A stretch of 64,000 bases of DNA from Gemmatimonadota bacterium. Lineage in GTDB: Bacteria; Gemmatimonadota; Gemmatimonadetes; Gemmatimonadales; GWC2-71-9. Of the stretch, positions 20,262 to 28,217 are shown in pieces. The stretch's first letter is position 1, and each line of letters begins with the position of its first letter. Location of the stretch: contig QHTT01000066.1 of assembly GCA_003220935.1 (NCBI GenBank), positions 26,990-90,989 of the forward strand. Reading direction: 5' to 3'. The notes below the pieces were generated by a model. It saw nothing but the letters and a program-made list of their open reading frames with translations. It had not been told where the DNA came from and searched no databases. The position numbers and the translations under genes were made by a program.

Positions 20262-20875
20262 CAGGCGTGCTTGAGCGTGATGGACTCCAGCACGTTGGCG
20301 ACGTCCTCGCCCTGGTCGAGGGTCATTTCCAGGGTGTCGTAGATCTCCTTCCACTTGATGACTTCGAGGGCGTCGCGCTCCTTCTCGAACAGCTGGCCGA
20401 GCGACTCGTGGTAGATCGCGTCCCCTTCTTCCTCCAACTGCTTCGCCTCGATGCAGTAGCGCATTACGTCGTCGCCCTTCTTGAGGCGTCCGACCCCTTC
20501 GCCGAGCACCGTCACCATCCGCTCGATGACCTCGGTGAGCTGCTTCACCCCCTGCGGGGCCAGGCCGAGCCGAAAGATCTGCGAGCGCCGCGCCGTGCCG
20601 TCCATCGCGTCCATCACGTCGTCGAGATCCGAGGCGAGCTGATGGATGTCCTCCCGGTCGAGCGGCGTGATGAAGGTGCGGTCGAGCCGGTTCACGATCT
20701 CGTGGGTGACCTGATCGGCTTCGTGCTCGAGCCGCTTGAGCGCCTCGACATACGGCGTGCGCCGCTCCGGCGGCGCGGCGAACAGCTCGCGGAGGTGACG
20801 CGCCGCTTCTTTGTTGCGGTTGGCGACCTCGACGAACAAGGCGAAGAATTCCTCTTCCCGCGGCAATAAACGCAC
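20261..20875 (-). CDS. DUF47/PhoU-like phosphate transport accessory protein
   Basis: EEFFALFVEVANRNKEAARHLRELF...HEADQVTHEIVNRLDRTFITPLDREDIHQLASDLDDVMDAMDG; adjacent to PiT. Confidence 0.9.
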   Translation of the reverse strand: MRLLPREEEFFALFVEVANRNKEAARHLRELFAAPPERRTPYVEALKRLEHEADQVTHEIVNRLDRTFITPLDREDIHQLASDLDDVMDAMDGTARRSQIFRLGLAPQGVKQLTEVIERMVTVLGEGVGRLKKGDDVMRYCIEAKQLEEEGDAIYHESLGQLFEKERDALEVIKWKEIYDTLEMTLDQGEDVANVLESITLKHA

Positions 20876-20980
20876 GGCGATCCTCTGCGCTGAAGAGAGC
20901 GGCGCCGGAGAATATGGCGGCCTCCGGCGGGAGCCACTAGGTTAACCACGGCCCGCCAACCCACAAGGAGCGAGAGCCCG

Positions 20981-22408
20981 ATGGCGACCACGCAACAGCC
21001 GCGGACCGACTTCGTCAAGGCGATCTCCCGGCTCGATGCCACGGCCCTCGTGGTCGGCTCGATGATCGGCTCGGGCATCTTCATCGTCTCGGCCGACATC
21101 CTGCGCCAGGTGCACGCCCCGGGGGTCATGCTCCTGGTCTGGGCCCTCTCCGGGGTCGTAACCCTGATGGGCGCCCTCGCCTACGGCGAGCTCGCCGCCA
21201 TGTTCCCCCGGGCGGGCGGCCAGTACGTGTACCTGCGGGAGGGGATCTCCCCCCTGTTCGGCTACCTGTACGGCTGGACCCTGTTCTTGGTGATCCAGAC
21301 CGGGACCATCGCCGCCGTGGCGGTGGCGTTCGCCCGCTTCACAGCGGTCTTCTTTCCCGGCTTGTCGCCCGATGTCTTCCTCGGCACCACGGTCAACCTC
21401 GGCAGCGGCCCCATCCAGGTAGGGCTCTCCCCCCAGCGGATCCTCGCCATCCTCTCGGTGATCGTGTTGACGTGGATCAACGTGCGTGGCGTGAAGACCG
21501 CAGCAGTCATCCAGACTTCGCTCACGGTCATCAAGACGACGGCGCTCGCCGCGCTCATTCTGCTCGGCGTCACGATCGGTCGCAACGCCGCGGCGATCGA
21601 CGCAAACTTCGGGCCCGCGTTCTGGCCGGCCGGCGGGCTCGCGGCGGGACTGTGGCCCGTGATCGGTGCAGCGATGGTGGGATCGCTGTTTTCCATGGAC
21701 GCTTGGAACAACGTCGGCTTCGCCGGCTCGGAGCTGAAGGACGCGAAGCGCGACCTGCCGATCGCCATGGCGGCCGGCACGCTGATCGTGACCGTGCTGT
21801 ACCTGCTCGCGAACGTCAGCTACCTGAACGTGCTGCCGGCGGAGGCGATCGCCCACGCCCCGCAGGACCGAGTCGGTACGGCCGCCCTGCAAGCGATGTT
21901 CGGCAACGCGGGATTGTACCTGATGGCCGGCGCGATCATGATCTCGACGTTCGGCTGCAACAACGGGCTGATCCTGTCCGGCGCCCGGGTCTACTACGCG
22001 ATGGCGCAGGACAACCTGTTCTTCCGCTCCATCGGCGTGCTCCACCCCGGGCACAAGACGCCCGCCGTCGCGCTCGTCGTCCAGGCGGTGTGGACCAGCC
22101 TGCTGTGCCTCTCGGGCACCTACAGCGAGCTGCTGAACTACGTCATCTTCGCGGCCCTGCTGTTCTACATGTTGACCGCCGTCGGCTTGTTCTTCCTGCG
22201 GGCCCGGCGTCCCGACGCGGAGCGCCCAGTGCGAGCCGTCGGCTATCCCTGGCTGCCGGCCCTCTACGTCCTTGGCACGGGCGTGTTGTGCGTGAACCTG
22301 CTGTTCCAGCAAACCCGCTACGCGGGCCTGGGATTGATCATCGTGGCGCTGGGCGTGCCGGTGTATTTCGCGTGGCGGCGGCTCGTGGGAAGCGCGCCCG
22401 CGCTGTAG
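20981..22408 (+). CDS. APC-family amino acid permease
   Basis: LDATALVVGSMIGSGIFIVSADILRQV, multiple TM segments, AYGELAAMFPRAGGQYVYLREG. Confidence 0.9.
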   Translation: MATTQQPRTDFVKAISRLDATALVVGSMIGSGIFIVSADILRQVHAPGVMLLVWALSGVVTLMGALAYGELAAMFPRAGGQYVYLREGISPLFGYLYGWTLFLVIQTGTIAAVAVAFARFTAVFFPGLSPDVFLGTTVNLGSGPIQVGLSPQRILAILSVIVLTWINVRGVKTAAVIQTSLTVIKTTALAALILLGVTIGRNAAAIDANFGPAFWPAGGLAAGLWPVIGAAMVGSLFSMDAWNNVGFAGSELKDAKRDLPIAMAAGTLIVTVLYLLANVSYLNVLPAEAIAHAPQDRVGTAALQAMFGNAGLYLMAGAIMISTFGCNNGLILSGARVYYAMAQDNLFFRSIGVLHPGHKTPAVALVVQAVWTSLLCLSGTYSELLNYVIFAALLFYMLTAVGLFFLRARRPDAERPVRAVGYPWLPALYVLGTGVLCVNLLFQQTRYAGLGLIIVALGVPVYFAWRRLVGSAPAL

Positions 22409-22418
22409 GACCGCGCCG

Positions 22419-23255
22419 TCACCCTCGCGGCGTGAAGCGGGCGTACTCGCCCAGCAGGGTGATCACCGCGCCCTGCGTCGCCAGCGCCGCGAGCGCGGAG
22501 CGCATCGCGGGCTCGGCGGCCCGCCCTTCCACGTCCAGATAGAAGAGGTACTCCCACGGCGTCGAGCGGTCGGGACGGCTCTCGAGCTTCGTGAGGTTGA
22601 GCCCGGCGTCGGCGAACGGGGCGAGCGCGCGCGCCAGCGTCCCGGGACGGTGCGGCAGCTTGAGGCGGAGCGTGGTCTTAGCCGGGACGTCCGCGGGCGG
22701 TGGCGTCGCGTCGCGCGCCACCAGCAGAAACCGGGTCTGGTTGTGCGGCTCGTCCTCGATCCGTTCCGCGAGCACCTCCAGACCGTAGCGGCGCGCCGCG
22801 AGCACTCCCGCCACGGCGCCGAGCGACGTGTCCTTGCGCCGGGCGACCTCCGCCGCCGCGCCCGCGGTATCGTAGAACGCGACGACCTCGACCCCTGACA
22901 GCTCGCGCAGAAACCGCTCGCATTGCGCCAGCGCCACCGGGTGCGAGAGCACCCGGCGCAACGCTGCGCGCTGCGCCCCGGGCACGCCCAGCAAACAGTG
23001 ATGCACCGCGCTCACGACCTCGCCCACGATCGCGAGCGCCGACTCGGCAATCAGGTCGAAGTTGGTCGCGATCGAGCCCACCAGGGAGTTCTCGATCGGC
23101 AACAGCCCGAGCTCGGCACGGTGCTCGAGCACGGCCTGCGCGACATCGCGGAACTCGCGGTACGGCTGCGACTGGGCATCCGGGGCCAGCAGAAACAGCG
23201 CCTCTTCACTGTAGGCGCCCGGCTCGCCTTGAAAGGCTATCCTCTTGATCGTCAT
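22419..23255 (-). CDS. pheA: Prephenate dehydratase
   Basis: RIAFQGEPGAYSEEAL, LLPIENSLVGSI, SHPVALAQCERFLRE, C-terminal ACT-like region. Confidence 0.9.
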   Translation of the reverse strand: MTIKRIAFQGEPGAYSEEALFLLAPDAQSQPYREFRDVAQAVLEHRAELGLLPIENSLVGSIATNFDLIAESALAIVGEVVSAVHHCLLGVPGAQRAALRRVLSHPVALAQCERFLRELSGVEVVAFYDTAGAAAEVARRKDTSLGAVAGVLAARRYGLEVLAERIEDEPHNQTRFLLVARDATPPPADVPAKTTLRLKLPHRPGTLARALAPFADAGLNLTKLESRPDRSTPWEYLFYLDVEGRAAEPAMRSALAALATQGAVITLLGEYARFTPRG

Positions 23256-23347
23256 CTGTTTACGCTAATGCGCCACCGCCCTTGCCGATAGGTTGCTTCG
23301 GAATAAATTCGGTGATAGCGTACCGAACGAAAACCGAACGCCAGAGG

Positions 23348-23509
23348 ATGCGCATGCAGGCGCCTCTCGAGTTGCCCAGTCCCATACCCACTGCTCCCAT
23401 CTCCCAGCCACCGTCCCAATCCTCGCCCTGCCCGGACTGCGGCGCCGGGCTCGTGCGGCAATCGGGCTGCCTCGTGTGCGTACAGTGCGGCTGGGCGCGA
23501 TGCGGGTGA
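23348..23509 (+). CDS. Small zinc-ribbon protein
   Basis: CPDCGAGLVRQSGCLVCVQCGWARCG. Confidence 0.55.
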   Translation: MRMQAPLELPSPIPTAPISQPPSQSSPCPDCGAGLVRQSGCLVCVQCGWARCG

Positions 23510-23511
23510 GG

Positions 23512-23546
23512 CGTCGGACGGTTGGACGGTCGGACAGTCGGACGGT
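23512..23546. repeat. Octamer (GGTCGGAC) repeat, left arm of an inverted repeat
   Basis: cgtcggacggttggacggtcggacagtcggacggt. Confidence 0.75.
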
Positions 23547-23552
23547 GAGAGC

Positions 23553-24629
23553 ATGATCACGCACTCCGCGACCCCGGACCAGCTGCAACTCTTACCGTCC
23601 GACAGTCCGACCGTCCGACTGTCCGTCCTCGATGAGCGCCTCCGCGGCACGAAGTTCGTGTCGCTCACGCCGAAATCGATCCTCAACTCTCCGCAGCAGA
23701 CCGGCGTGGATTTTTGGTCTCTGAACCCGTACGTGGGCTGCGAGTTCGGGTGCAGCTATTGCTACGCCCGCTACGCCCATCGCTATGTCGTCGAGCGCGC
23801 GCACGACGCAGGGAAGCTCTCCGACGGCGAGTTTCAGGATTTCCGGGGACCGCACGGCTGGGAGGCGTTCGAGCGCAGGATCTTCGTCAAGGACCAACTC
23901 CTCGGCGCCCTGGAAGCCGATCTGCGCCGCTATTATCGGTCCATCGGTGCGTCGGTCCGCGAGTCCGTCCCGATTGTGATCGGCACCGCGACCGACCCCT
24001 ACCAGCCGGCCGAGCGCCGGTTCCGGCTCACGCGGCACATCCTGGAGCGGCTGGCACGCTGCGAGGGGCTGAACATCGGCGTCATCACGAAGAGCCCGCT
24101 CGTGGCTCGCGACGTGGACGTGCTGCGCCGGCTCCAGGACCGCAACGACCTCGAGGTGTACGTGTCATTGATCTCGGTCGACGCCGCACTGATCCGCAAG
24201 ATCGAGACTCGCTCCCCCTTGCCCGCGGTCCGGCTGCGCGCGCTCAGGCGGCTCACCGATGCAGGGGTCAACGCCGGGCTCATCGTGGCGCCGGTGCTCC
24301 CGGGCATCACCGACGACGTTCCCCACCTGGAAGCGCTGTTCGGGGCGGCGCGCGAAGCGGGTGCTCGCTTCGTGCACGCGGGACCGCTGCGCCTCTACGC
24401 CGCGGTGCGGCACCGCTTCCTCCCGCTATTGGGAGAGCATTTCCCCGAGTTGCAGGAGCGCTATCGGCGCGCCTATGCGCGGACGAGCGGCGCGCCGCGG
24501 GACTACGCCGCGGCGCTCGCCCGGCGCGTCAAGCGGCTGCAGCGAAAGTACGGCTTCCGGATGAACGACGGCATGCAGGATCGCTACACGCGGCGGCTCG
24601 CGCCGCCGCAGGGAGACCTCGGGTTATGA
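23553..24629 (+). CDS. Radical SAM protein (SplB / Rv2578c-like)
   Basis: NPYVGCEFGCSYCYARYAHR (CxxxCxxC), IVIGTATDPYQPAERRF. Confidence 0.88.
   Translation: MITHSATPDQLQLLPSDSPTVRLSVLDERLRGTKFVSLTPKSILNSPQQTGVDFWSLNPYVGCEFGCSYCYARYAHRYVVERAHDAGKLSDGEFQDFRGPHGWEAFERRIFVKDQLLGALEADLRRYYRSIGASVRESVPIVIGTATDPYQPAERRFRLTRHILERLARCEGLNIGVITKSPLVARDVDVLRRLQDRNDLEVYVSLISVDAALIRKIETRSPLPAVRLRALRRLTDAGVNAGLIVAPVLPGITDDVPHLEALFGAAREAGARFVHAGPLRLYAAVRHRFLPLLGEHFPELQERYRRAYARTSGAPRDYAAALARRVKRLQRKYGFRMNDGMQDRYTRRLAPPQGDLGL
23594..23628. repeat. Octamer (GTCCGACC) repeat, right arm of the inverted repeat, inside the radical SAM N-terminus
   Basis: accgtccgacagtccgaccgtccgactgtccgtcc. Confidence 0.75.
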
Positions 24630-24776
24630 CGGCCGGCTCCCGCGGTGATCGCCCACCGCGACGATCTCCGCCCAGAGCGCACTCAGATCGAGCGGCTTCG
24701 AGAGGAAGCGCTCCGTTTGCACCGGGCCGTCGAACGAGTTTTCCTCGACGAGCAGGATCGAAAGTGGCTGAGGCAT
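24624..24776 (-). pseudogene. Remnant of a response-regulator receiver domain
   Basis: MPQPLSILLVEEN...FLSKPLDLSALWAEIVAVG: receiver start and end without the middle. Confidence 0.45.
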
Positions 24777-24804
24777 GTCGCTCCGCCGCACCGGAAGCCA
24801 GGAA

Positions 24805-24820
24805 ACTGCACAAACTGCAC
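24805..24820 (-). promoter_or_regulatory. Motif GTGCAGTTTGTGCAGT upstream of the receiver remnant
   Basis: plus-strand actgcacaaactgcac; identical copy at 25627-25642. Confidence 0.4.
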
Positions 24821-24873
24821 ACCCGATATACCGGGCCCACGCGGGGGCCCGCAAGGCCCCGAGGCCGAGAGCT

Positions 24874-25296
24874 TCAGGCGACGCCGCTCGCTCCTGTGCT
24901 GGCCCGGGGCTCGTAGTGCCTGACCAGCTCCCGTACCCAGCGGGGCGGCGCGAGCCGGCGCACCTCGTACGACTCGACGAGCAACGCGGCGAGGTGGCGT
25001 CCCATTTGCTCCGTCTGCTGGGGGGAGAGGTCTCCCGACACTTCGTTCAACAGGCGGATGAACTGGCCGACGTTGGGAGGCCGGGTGACCCGTCCCTTGC
25101 TGGAGAGCCAGCGCTCGAGCTTGGTGCGCGTGGCGCTGCGGGGAGTCGCGCCATGCAGGAAGTCGCGCACCCCGTTCGGGCTCATGGAGATCTCCTTGGC
25201 GACGCGTCGCAAGGAGACCTGGCCCGCTTCCCGGGCCACCGCGTCGCGCAACAGCGCGATCGGCAACGTGGGAACCGTGTGGCGGCCGGCGGTCAT
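24874..25296 (-). CDS. HTH-type putative regulator, paralogue 1
   Basis: LLRDAVAREAGQVSLRRVAKEISMSPNGVRDFLHGATPRSATRTKLERWL; similar to 25706..26125. Confidence 0.6.
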   Translation of the reverse strand: MTAGRHTVPTLPIALLRDAVAREAGQVSLRRVAKEISMSPNGVRDFLHGATPRSATRTKLERWLSSKGRVTRPPNVGQFIRLLNEVSGDLSPQQTEQMGRHLAALLVESYEVRRLAPPRWVRELVRHYEPRASTGASGVA

Positions 25297-25323
25297 GCGC
25301 CGCCCCGAGGCCGGCCTCCCACG

Positions 25324-25587
25324 TTACGACTTCCGCTTCGCCGGAGCGTAATGCGCGACGAGTTCCCTGACCCAGCGCGGCATTGGCTGCGGCCGCTCTC
25401 CATACGCGTCTACCAACAAGCGCGCGATGCCCCGGCCGATCAGCACGCCGTCGTGCGAGCCGAGGCTGTCACTCAACGCCTCAACGAGGCGCACGATTTC
25501 CATAACCTTCGGATGCGAGGCGTGCTTGGTCGCCAGTGGGCGTGAGGCGCTCGTCCGACTGGTGGCGTGCGTCCCGGTGCGCTTCAC
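25324..25587 (-). CDS. Shortened paralogue lacking the HTH region, keeps the C-terminal domain
   Basis: VMEIVRLVEALSDSLGSHDGVLIGRGIARLLVDAYGERPQPMPRWVRELVAHYAP aligns with LLVESYEVRRLAPPRWVRELVRHYEP. Confidence 0.5.
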   Translation of the reverse strand: MKRTGTHATSRTSASRPLATKHASHPKVMEIVRLVEALSDSLGSHDGVLIGRGIARLLVDAYGERPQPMPRWVRELVAHYAPAKRKS

Positions 25588-25626
25588 CCGGCTCCTGCCA
25601 TGTGGCTACCGCGTAAGGGCGAGACA

Positions 25627-25642
25627 ACTGCACAAACTGCAC
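25627..25642 (-). promoter_or_regulatory. Motif GTGCAGTTTGTGCAGT
   Basis: identical to 24805-24820; about 40 nt upstream of 25324..25587. Confidence 0.4.
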
Positions 25643-25705
25643 GATCCACCAACTACTAGGTAGCACCGTGGCGACATGATGGCAAGCCCCGCTCAGAGGC
25701 CCGCG

Positions 25706-26125
25706 TCAGGCGACTTCGCTGGCGGCTTTGCCCCGCGGACGGAAATGGCGCAGCAGTGCCTGTACCCAGTGGGGCGGCTCGAGCCGGCGCGTTTCGTACG
25801 CCTCGGCGAGCAGCTCGGCGATGTCGCGCCCCAGCTGCGCGGTCTGCTTGGGAGAGAGGTCCCCCGAAAGCTCGTTCAGCAGGCGGACCAGCTGACCGAC
25901 ACTCGGGGGTCGGGAGACGCGCCCCTGGCCGGCGAGCCAGCGCTCGAGCTTCAAGCGCGTAGCGCTGCGGGGCGCGGCGCCATTGAGGAAGTTGCGCAGC
26001 CCGTTCGGGCTGATGGAGATGGCCTCGGCCGCGCCTCGCAACGACATCCGCGCCGTCTCGCGCGCGACCGCGTCACGCAGCAGCGGCACGGGCAGCGTGG
26101 GCACGCTGCGACGACTAGCGCTCAA
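25706..26125 (-). CDS. HTH-type putative regulator, paralogue 2
   Basis: LLRDAVARETARMSLRGAAEAISISPNGLRNFLNGAAPRSATRLKLERWLAGQGRVSRPPSVGQLVRLLNELSGDLSPKQT. Confidence 0.6.
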   Translation of the reverse strand: MSASRRSVPTLPVPLLRDAVARETARMSLRGAAEAISISPNGLRNFLNGAAPRSATRLKLERWLAGQGRVSRPPSVGQLVRLLNELSGDLSPKQTAQLGRDIAELLAEAYETRRLEPPHWVQALLRHFRPRGKAASEVA

Positions 26126-26141
26126 GCGACGCCCCCCTGGC

Positions 26142-26156
26142 GTGCACTTTGTGCGG
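26142..26156 (+). promoter_or_regulatory. Motif variant GTGCACTTTGTGCGG upstream of paralogue 2 (inverted orientation)
   Basis: 13/15 match to GTGCAGTTTGTGCAG. Confidence 0.3.
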
Positions 26157-26207
26157 TTTTCCGCAGATTACACCACGATACCTAGCATCAGTCGGGACAG
26201 GCCGCAA

Positions 26208-27170
26208 CTAGGCCTGCGCGCTCCCCCCCCCGCACATCTCGGCCAGCGCGCGGATCGTCCCAGGCGCGTTCCCTTCGGCGCGGTTGTTCACGTGGATCAC
26301 GGCCTCGATGCCGCGGCGCCGGGCTTCGCCGGTGAGGCACAACAGGTCACGGCGCAGCTCGGGCAGCACCTCGCGCACGCGATCGTAGGGCTCGAACGCC
26401 CGGACCGCTTCGGCGTATTTGCGCCCCGGCTTCATCAGGGCGCGGGCGACGGTGAACCCCGCCGCGAGGGTCCAGGGGAGATGGAGCTGCGTGCCGATCG
26501 GCGGCATCTCGGTCCAGGAATTGAACACGTGCGCCACGCCGTGCCGCGCGAGCACCGCGCCGTGCCGGTCGGTCAGGAGCTCGGCGTTCCGCAGCTCGAC
26601 CGCGTACCGGAATTCCTTCGGCAGCTGCGCGAAGAAACGATCGAGCCGCTCGGCCCACTCCACGTCGCCCAGCAGGTCCGCGCCCCGCATCGCCTGGAAC
26701 TGGAAAACGAAGCAGAGCGACTGCCGGCGGAACACCCGCTGGTAGCGCGCCAGCACGCTGTCGAGAAACAAGCGCGCATTGAGGAAATCGGGATTGAGCT
26801 GCCCAGCCAGGTCGCCCCAGCGCCGGTCTCGGATGAAGCGGCGCGCCGTGATCCGGTCCCACACCTTGACGACGCAGGAATAGCCGTCCGGCAGCGCGCG
26901 AGCGTACGCGTCGAGAATGCGCTCCGAGGGGGACTCGTAGAAAGCGCTGTTGATGCCGACGGTGCGGAACAGCGGATATCGCACATACTCCTCGAGCCGC
27001 GCCGCCGGCTGGGCTCCCCGATAGCTCCGCTGGTACACCTCGCCGGCCCAGCCGTCCTCCGTCCAGCTCGCCGTCCCGAACTTGATGCCCGGCGGCAGCG
27101 CCGCCGCGAGCGCGACGAGCTCCGGGCGCGGCGGCGGCAGGGGCAGTGGGTGCGAGACGGGGCCGGTCAC
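26208..27170 (-). CDS. DUF72 family protein
   Basis: IKFGTASWTEDGWAGEVYQRSY...FLDSVLARYQ...FVFQFQAM...AVELRNAELL...VFNSWTEMP. Confidence 0.85.
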   Translation of the reverse strand: MTGPVSHPLPLPPPRPELVALAAALPPGIKFGTASWTEDGWAGEVYQRSYRGAQPAARLEEYVRYPLFRTVGINSAFYESPSERILDAYARALPDGYSCVVKVWDRITARRFIRDRRWGDLAGQLNPDFLNARLFLDSVLARYQRVFRRQSLCFVFQFQAMRGADLLGDVEWAERLDRFFAQLPKEFRYAVELRNAELLTDRHGAVLARHGVAHVFNSWTEMPPIGTQLHLPWTLAAGFTVARALMKPGRKYAEAVRAFEPYDRVREVLPELRRDLLCLTGEARRRGIEAVIHVNNRAEGNAPGTIRALAEMCGGGSAQA

Positions 27171-28120
27171 TGCCCCTCCCCCGTCAGCGCCGCGACGAGC
27201 GCCCGGATCGTCTCCGGCGCGTTGCCCTCGAGCCGGTTGTTGACGAGGATCAGCGCCTCGATCCGCCGCCGCATCGCCTCGGCGACCAGCCGCAGCAGGT
27301 CCTGGCGCAGCTCGGGCTGGGGATCTCGGATCCGGTCATAGGGCTCGAACAGCTGCACCGCGTCGGCGTACTTGCGTCCGGGCCGCAGCAGCGCCCGCGC
27401 CAGCGTGAAGCTCGCCGGGAACGTCCACGGCAGCTCGAGCTGCTCGCCGAGCGTAGGCATCTCGGTCCACGAGTTGAAGACGTGAGCGGCGCCGTGGCGC
27501 GCCAGCACCGCGCCGTGTGCGTCGGCGAGCAGCTCGCGGTTCCGTAATTCGACCGCGTAGCGGAAGTCGCGCGGCAGCTGCCGCAGGAAGCCGTCGAGGT
27601 TGTCGGCCCAGCGCGCAGGATCCGGGAGATCCTTGCCGCGCATCGCCTGGAACTCAAACACGAAGCAGCCTGCATGGTCGCGAAACGCGCGCTCGTACGG
27701 ACCCAGCACCGCGTCCTTAAAGAGGTCCGCGTTCAGGAAATCAGGATTCACTCGCTGATCGAGCCGCTTCGCGGTGATTCTGTCCCACACCTTGCTGACG
27801 CAGGGGAAACCCGGCGGTAAGGCCTTCGCGTACGCGGCGAGCACCGGCTCCTCCGGCGGCTCATAGTACGCGCTGTCGATCCCCACCGTCCGGAACAGCG
27901 GATAGCGGGCGTACTCCTCGAGCCGGCGCGCCGGCTGCGCGCCGCGATAGGTCCGATGGTACACGTCGCCCGCCCAGCCGTCGTAGGTCCAGGTCGAAGT
28001 GCCGAACTTGATGTTGGGAGGAACACGACGGCCGAGCTCGATGAGCTCCGCAACGGGCTCCGGTAGAGTGGCGACGTCGTCAAACAGGCTCGGTTGCCGG
28101 CGACTTGTCATAGAAGTCAA
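27167..28120 (-). CDS. DUF72 family protein (tandem paralogue)
   Basis: IKFGTSTWTYDGWAGDVYHRTY...FVFEFQAM...AVELRNRELL...VFNSWTEMP. Confidence 0.85.
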   Translation of the reverse strand: MTSMTSRRQPSLFDDVATLPEPVAELIELGRRVPPNIKFGTSTWTYDGWAGDVYHRTYRGAQPARRLEEYARYPLFRTVGIDSAYYEPPEEPVLAAYAKALPPGFPCVSKVWDRITAKRLDQRVNPDFLNADLFKDAVLGPYERAFRDHAGCFVFEFQAMRGKDLPDPARWADNLDGFLRQLPRDFRYAVELRNRELLADAHGAVLARHGAAHVFNSWTEMPTLGEQLELPWTFPASFTLARALLRPGRKYADAVQLFEPYDRIRDPQPELRQDLLRLVAEAMRRRIEALILVNNRLEGNAPETIRALVAALTGEGQ

Positions 28121-28217
28121 AATATATCAATGAGTTATATCACTGGGAACCCTCCTTGCGGCCTGGTCGATCTTCGGGATATATTCGGGGCCCCTGACAG
28201 ATCATTGCAATCTCCAG
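28121..28217. promoter_or_regulatory. AT-rich divergent promoter region between DUF72 and imuB
   Basis: unusually AT-rich (aaaatatatcaatgagttatatcac; ggatatattc) in a high-GC window. Confidence 0.35.

Noticed and set aside
24803-24850. Riboswitch or attenuator around the ctgcacaaactgcac motif
   Set aside because: Short direct-repeat motif only, no extended conserved structure visible; kept only as a putative protein-binding site.
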